A DNA stretch of 6,428 nucleotides from Candidatus Zipacnadia bacterium (lineage in GTDB: Bacteria > Armatimonadota > Zipacnadia > Zipacnadales > Zipacnadaceae), in NCBI GenBank assembly GCA_029821515.1, contig JALGTD010000119.1:1-6428 (forward strand). The letters are read 5' to 3'. A program made the position numbers and the translations under genes. The notes under the pieces were generated by a model. That model searched no databases. It had not been told where the DNA came from and saw only the letters and a program-made list of their open reading frames with translations. Positions 5,225-6,428 of the stretch are shown piece after piece (the stretch's first letter is position 1; every line of letters begins with the position of its first letter).

Positions 5225-6428
5225 ATGGGCAAGCCAAGTGGTCGCCTGCAGCGAAAATATCGGATCATGTGGGACCAAAACAGCGGGCAGGAGAGCTACT
5301 ACAACCCGCCCATGAGTCCGGAGAAGGTGGCGCAGGCCCACTTCGGGTTCTTTGAAGGAACGCCCGTGGATGCATATGTGTGCGCCCTGGGACACTGGCC
5401 AGACGGTGGGAGGCTCGGCCACCATTGCCGGGCCGGGAGTTGCATTGTGGCGGTATGCCGAGAATCTGCGGCTGCTGTGGGAGGCGGGCTATGATCCGCT
5501 GCAGATCCAGGTTGATGAGGCTCGGCGCTTGGGCATTGATTTCTGGTTTCGCCTGTCCATGAACGACTGGCATCATCAATCGAAGGGGCAGGTGACTAAC
5601 CTCATAGGCAGCCGGTTCTACAGCGAGCACCCCGAGTACTTGATCGGCGAGGACGGGCTGGGGCCGAGCTGGTCCGGGAGGGTCGCCTACTTTCAGGACT
5701 TCGCCCACGAGGAGGTGCGGCGCTTGCGGCTGGAGACGGCTATCGAGGCCTGCGATCGCTACGACGTGGACGGCTTCGAATACGACTTCATGCGCTGTCC
5801 GGGCTATTTCAAATACGACGAGTTGGAAGAGAACATCCCGGTAATGACCCAGTTCATTCGGGACACACGGGCCGCCCTGGATGAGATCGGCGAGAAGCGG
5901 GGCCGGCCGATTGGGCTGTCGGTGCGCGGTCCTAATACCATCGCAGGCACCCGCGATCTGGGCCTCGATGTCCCGACCTGGATCGAGGAGGGATTGGTTG
6001 ACGTCGTGGTGCCGTCCACGTTTTTCGCCGCCGACCTGGAGGAGGATATCAGTGAGTGGGTGGAGTTGGCCAGTGCTACGCCGGTGCTGATTAACCCGGC
6101 GATTGAAGAAGCTTATATTGCCGGCCACACCGGCGGGATAACGCGCTGCTTCTACAACCCACCCGTCTACTTGCCGCTTTCGGTGGAGATGATCCACGCC
6201 ATTGCTGCCCGGCATTGGCGCAACGGCGCGGATGGGCTGTACGTGTTCAACTGGTTTGGTGCAGCCCCGACGTATGACTACGACAACCGAGCGGCGCTGG
6301 ACAACGTTGGAGACCCGGTGCGCCTGCAGTACAAGAACAAGCGCTACGTGGTGATGCGGACGGACGAGTCCTTCCCTAATTGCTTGCCCCACCCCCGGCA
6401 GATCCCGACACAAGTTGGGGCCGAGCCC
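5225..6428 (+). CDS. Glycosidase-like TIM-barrel protein, frameshifted near 5390 and running off the right edge
   Basis: The protein is read in two frames. Frame one runs from the ATG at 5225 to about 5389 (55 residues, ending D-A-Y-V-C-A-L); frame two continues from 5391 (D-T-G-Q-T-V-G-G, later W-R-Y-A-E-N-L-R-L-L-W-E-A-G) and stays open to the window end. Dropping one G of the GGG at 5389-5391 joins them into at least 401 residues. As written, the first frame ends at a TGA at 5492-5494 after 89 residues. In joined numbering, motifs include M-N-D-W-H-H (112-117), S-E-H-P-E-Y (133-138), E-V-R-R (163-166) and D-G-F-E-Y-D-F (182-188), where E185 and D187 sit at the end of a predicted strand, like catalytic acids in glycoside-hydrolase barrels. 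I recognise the general look (GHL10-like, uncharacterised glycosidases of environmental bacteria) but not a named family. There is no signal peptide. The N terminus matches the secreted partial protein at 1-119. Confidence 0.75.
5389..5391 (+). other. Apparent one-base frameshift site
   Basis: Three G residues spanning the end of codon L55 and the next codon. In the starting frame, the sequence after this point turns into an unlikely H/R/C/G-rich peptide and stops at 5494. The frame one base later becomes a coherent enzyme sequence open for more than 1 kb, while in that same frame a TGA lies upstream at 5313-5315. Removing one G restores one continuous protein. It may be a real mutation or a sequencing error; no known programmed frameshift signal is visible. 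The exact site could lie a few codons downstream. Confidence 0.65.

Noticed and set aside
5387..5395. Programmed ribosomal frameshift at CTG-GGA
   Set aside because: No slippery heptamer, in-frame stop or prfB-like signal lies at the site, and enzymes of this type are not known to use one.
5265..6413. Minus-strand open frame of 382 codons opposite the right-hand TIM-barrel gene
   Set aside because: It is antisense to a sequence with clear enzyme motifs on the plus strand. Its translation is rich in H, R, V and P with no recognisable motif. It looks convincing only because the frameshift hides the true gene.
5370..6428. Independent gene starting at the internal ATG at 5370, with a nearby AAGGA
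   Set aside because: The spacing is long. The upstream 55 residues carry Y-R-I-M-W, also found in the homologous gene at the left edge, so they belong to the same protein. A frameshift explains the data better.

Overview
This window is about 6.4 kb of fairly GC-rich bacterial DNA (GC by eye, not counted). It looks like part of a carbohydrate-related locus of the kind found in heterotrophs such as Planctomycetota, Armatimonadota, Lentisphaerota or related lineages. That lineage guess is inference: it rests on the gene families (a DUF4838-type protein, a DNRLRE/CBM96-like domain, an aldo/keto reductase and glycosidase-like TIM barrels), not on any marker gene. Genes have bacterial Shine-Dalgarno sites (AGGAG/GGAGG) and the divergent promoters are sigma70-like. 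I saw no RNA gene, CRISPR array, insertion sequence or convincing terminator.

Layout. Positions 1-119 (minus) hold the first 39 codons of a secreted protein that runs off the left edge. Positions 206-1225 (minus) encode a complete NADPH-type aldo/keto reductase, and these two probably form a leftward operon. Positions 1226-1453 are a divergent control region with two overlapping face-to-face sigma70-like promoters; the leftward one has perfect consensus boxes (TTGACA and TATAAT) and a run of nine G:C pairs inside its spacer. On the plus strand follow a secreted 570-residue protein (1454-3166) with a DNRLRE/CBM96-like domain, an unclassified central domain and a C-terminal Ig-like domain; a 597-residue DUF4838-like protein without a signal peptide (3351-5144); and a glycosidase-like TIM-barrel protein (5225 to the right edge) broken by an apparent one-base frameshift near 5390.

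How they may fit together (inference). The two end genes are homologous: the window begins and ends inside members of one family, in opposite orientations, sharing K-P-x-G-R-L-x3-Y-R-I-M-W near their N termini. The left member has a signal peptide and the right one does not. The locus thus seems to pair exported proteins (left partial gene, 570-aa protein) with cytoplasmic ones (DUF4838 protein, right TIM barrel, reductase), as expected for binding or cutting a glycan outside and finishing it inside. The substrate cannot be read from the sequence.

Most notable points: the homopolymer inside an otherwise perfect promoter, the inverted pair of homologous genes, the frameshift, and a remote similarity between the DUF4838 protein and the right-hand TIM barrel around an E-H-P-E-Y motif.
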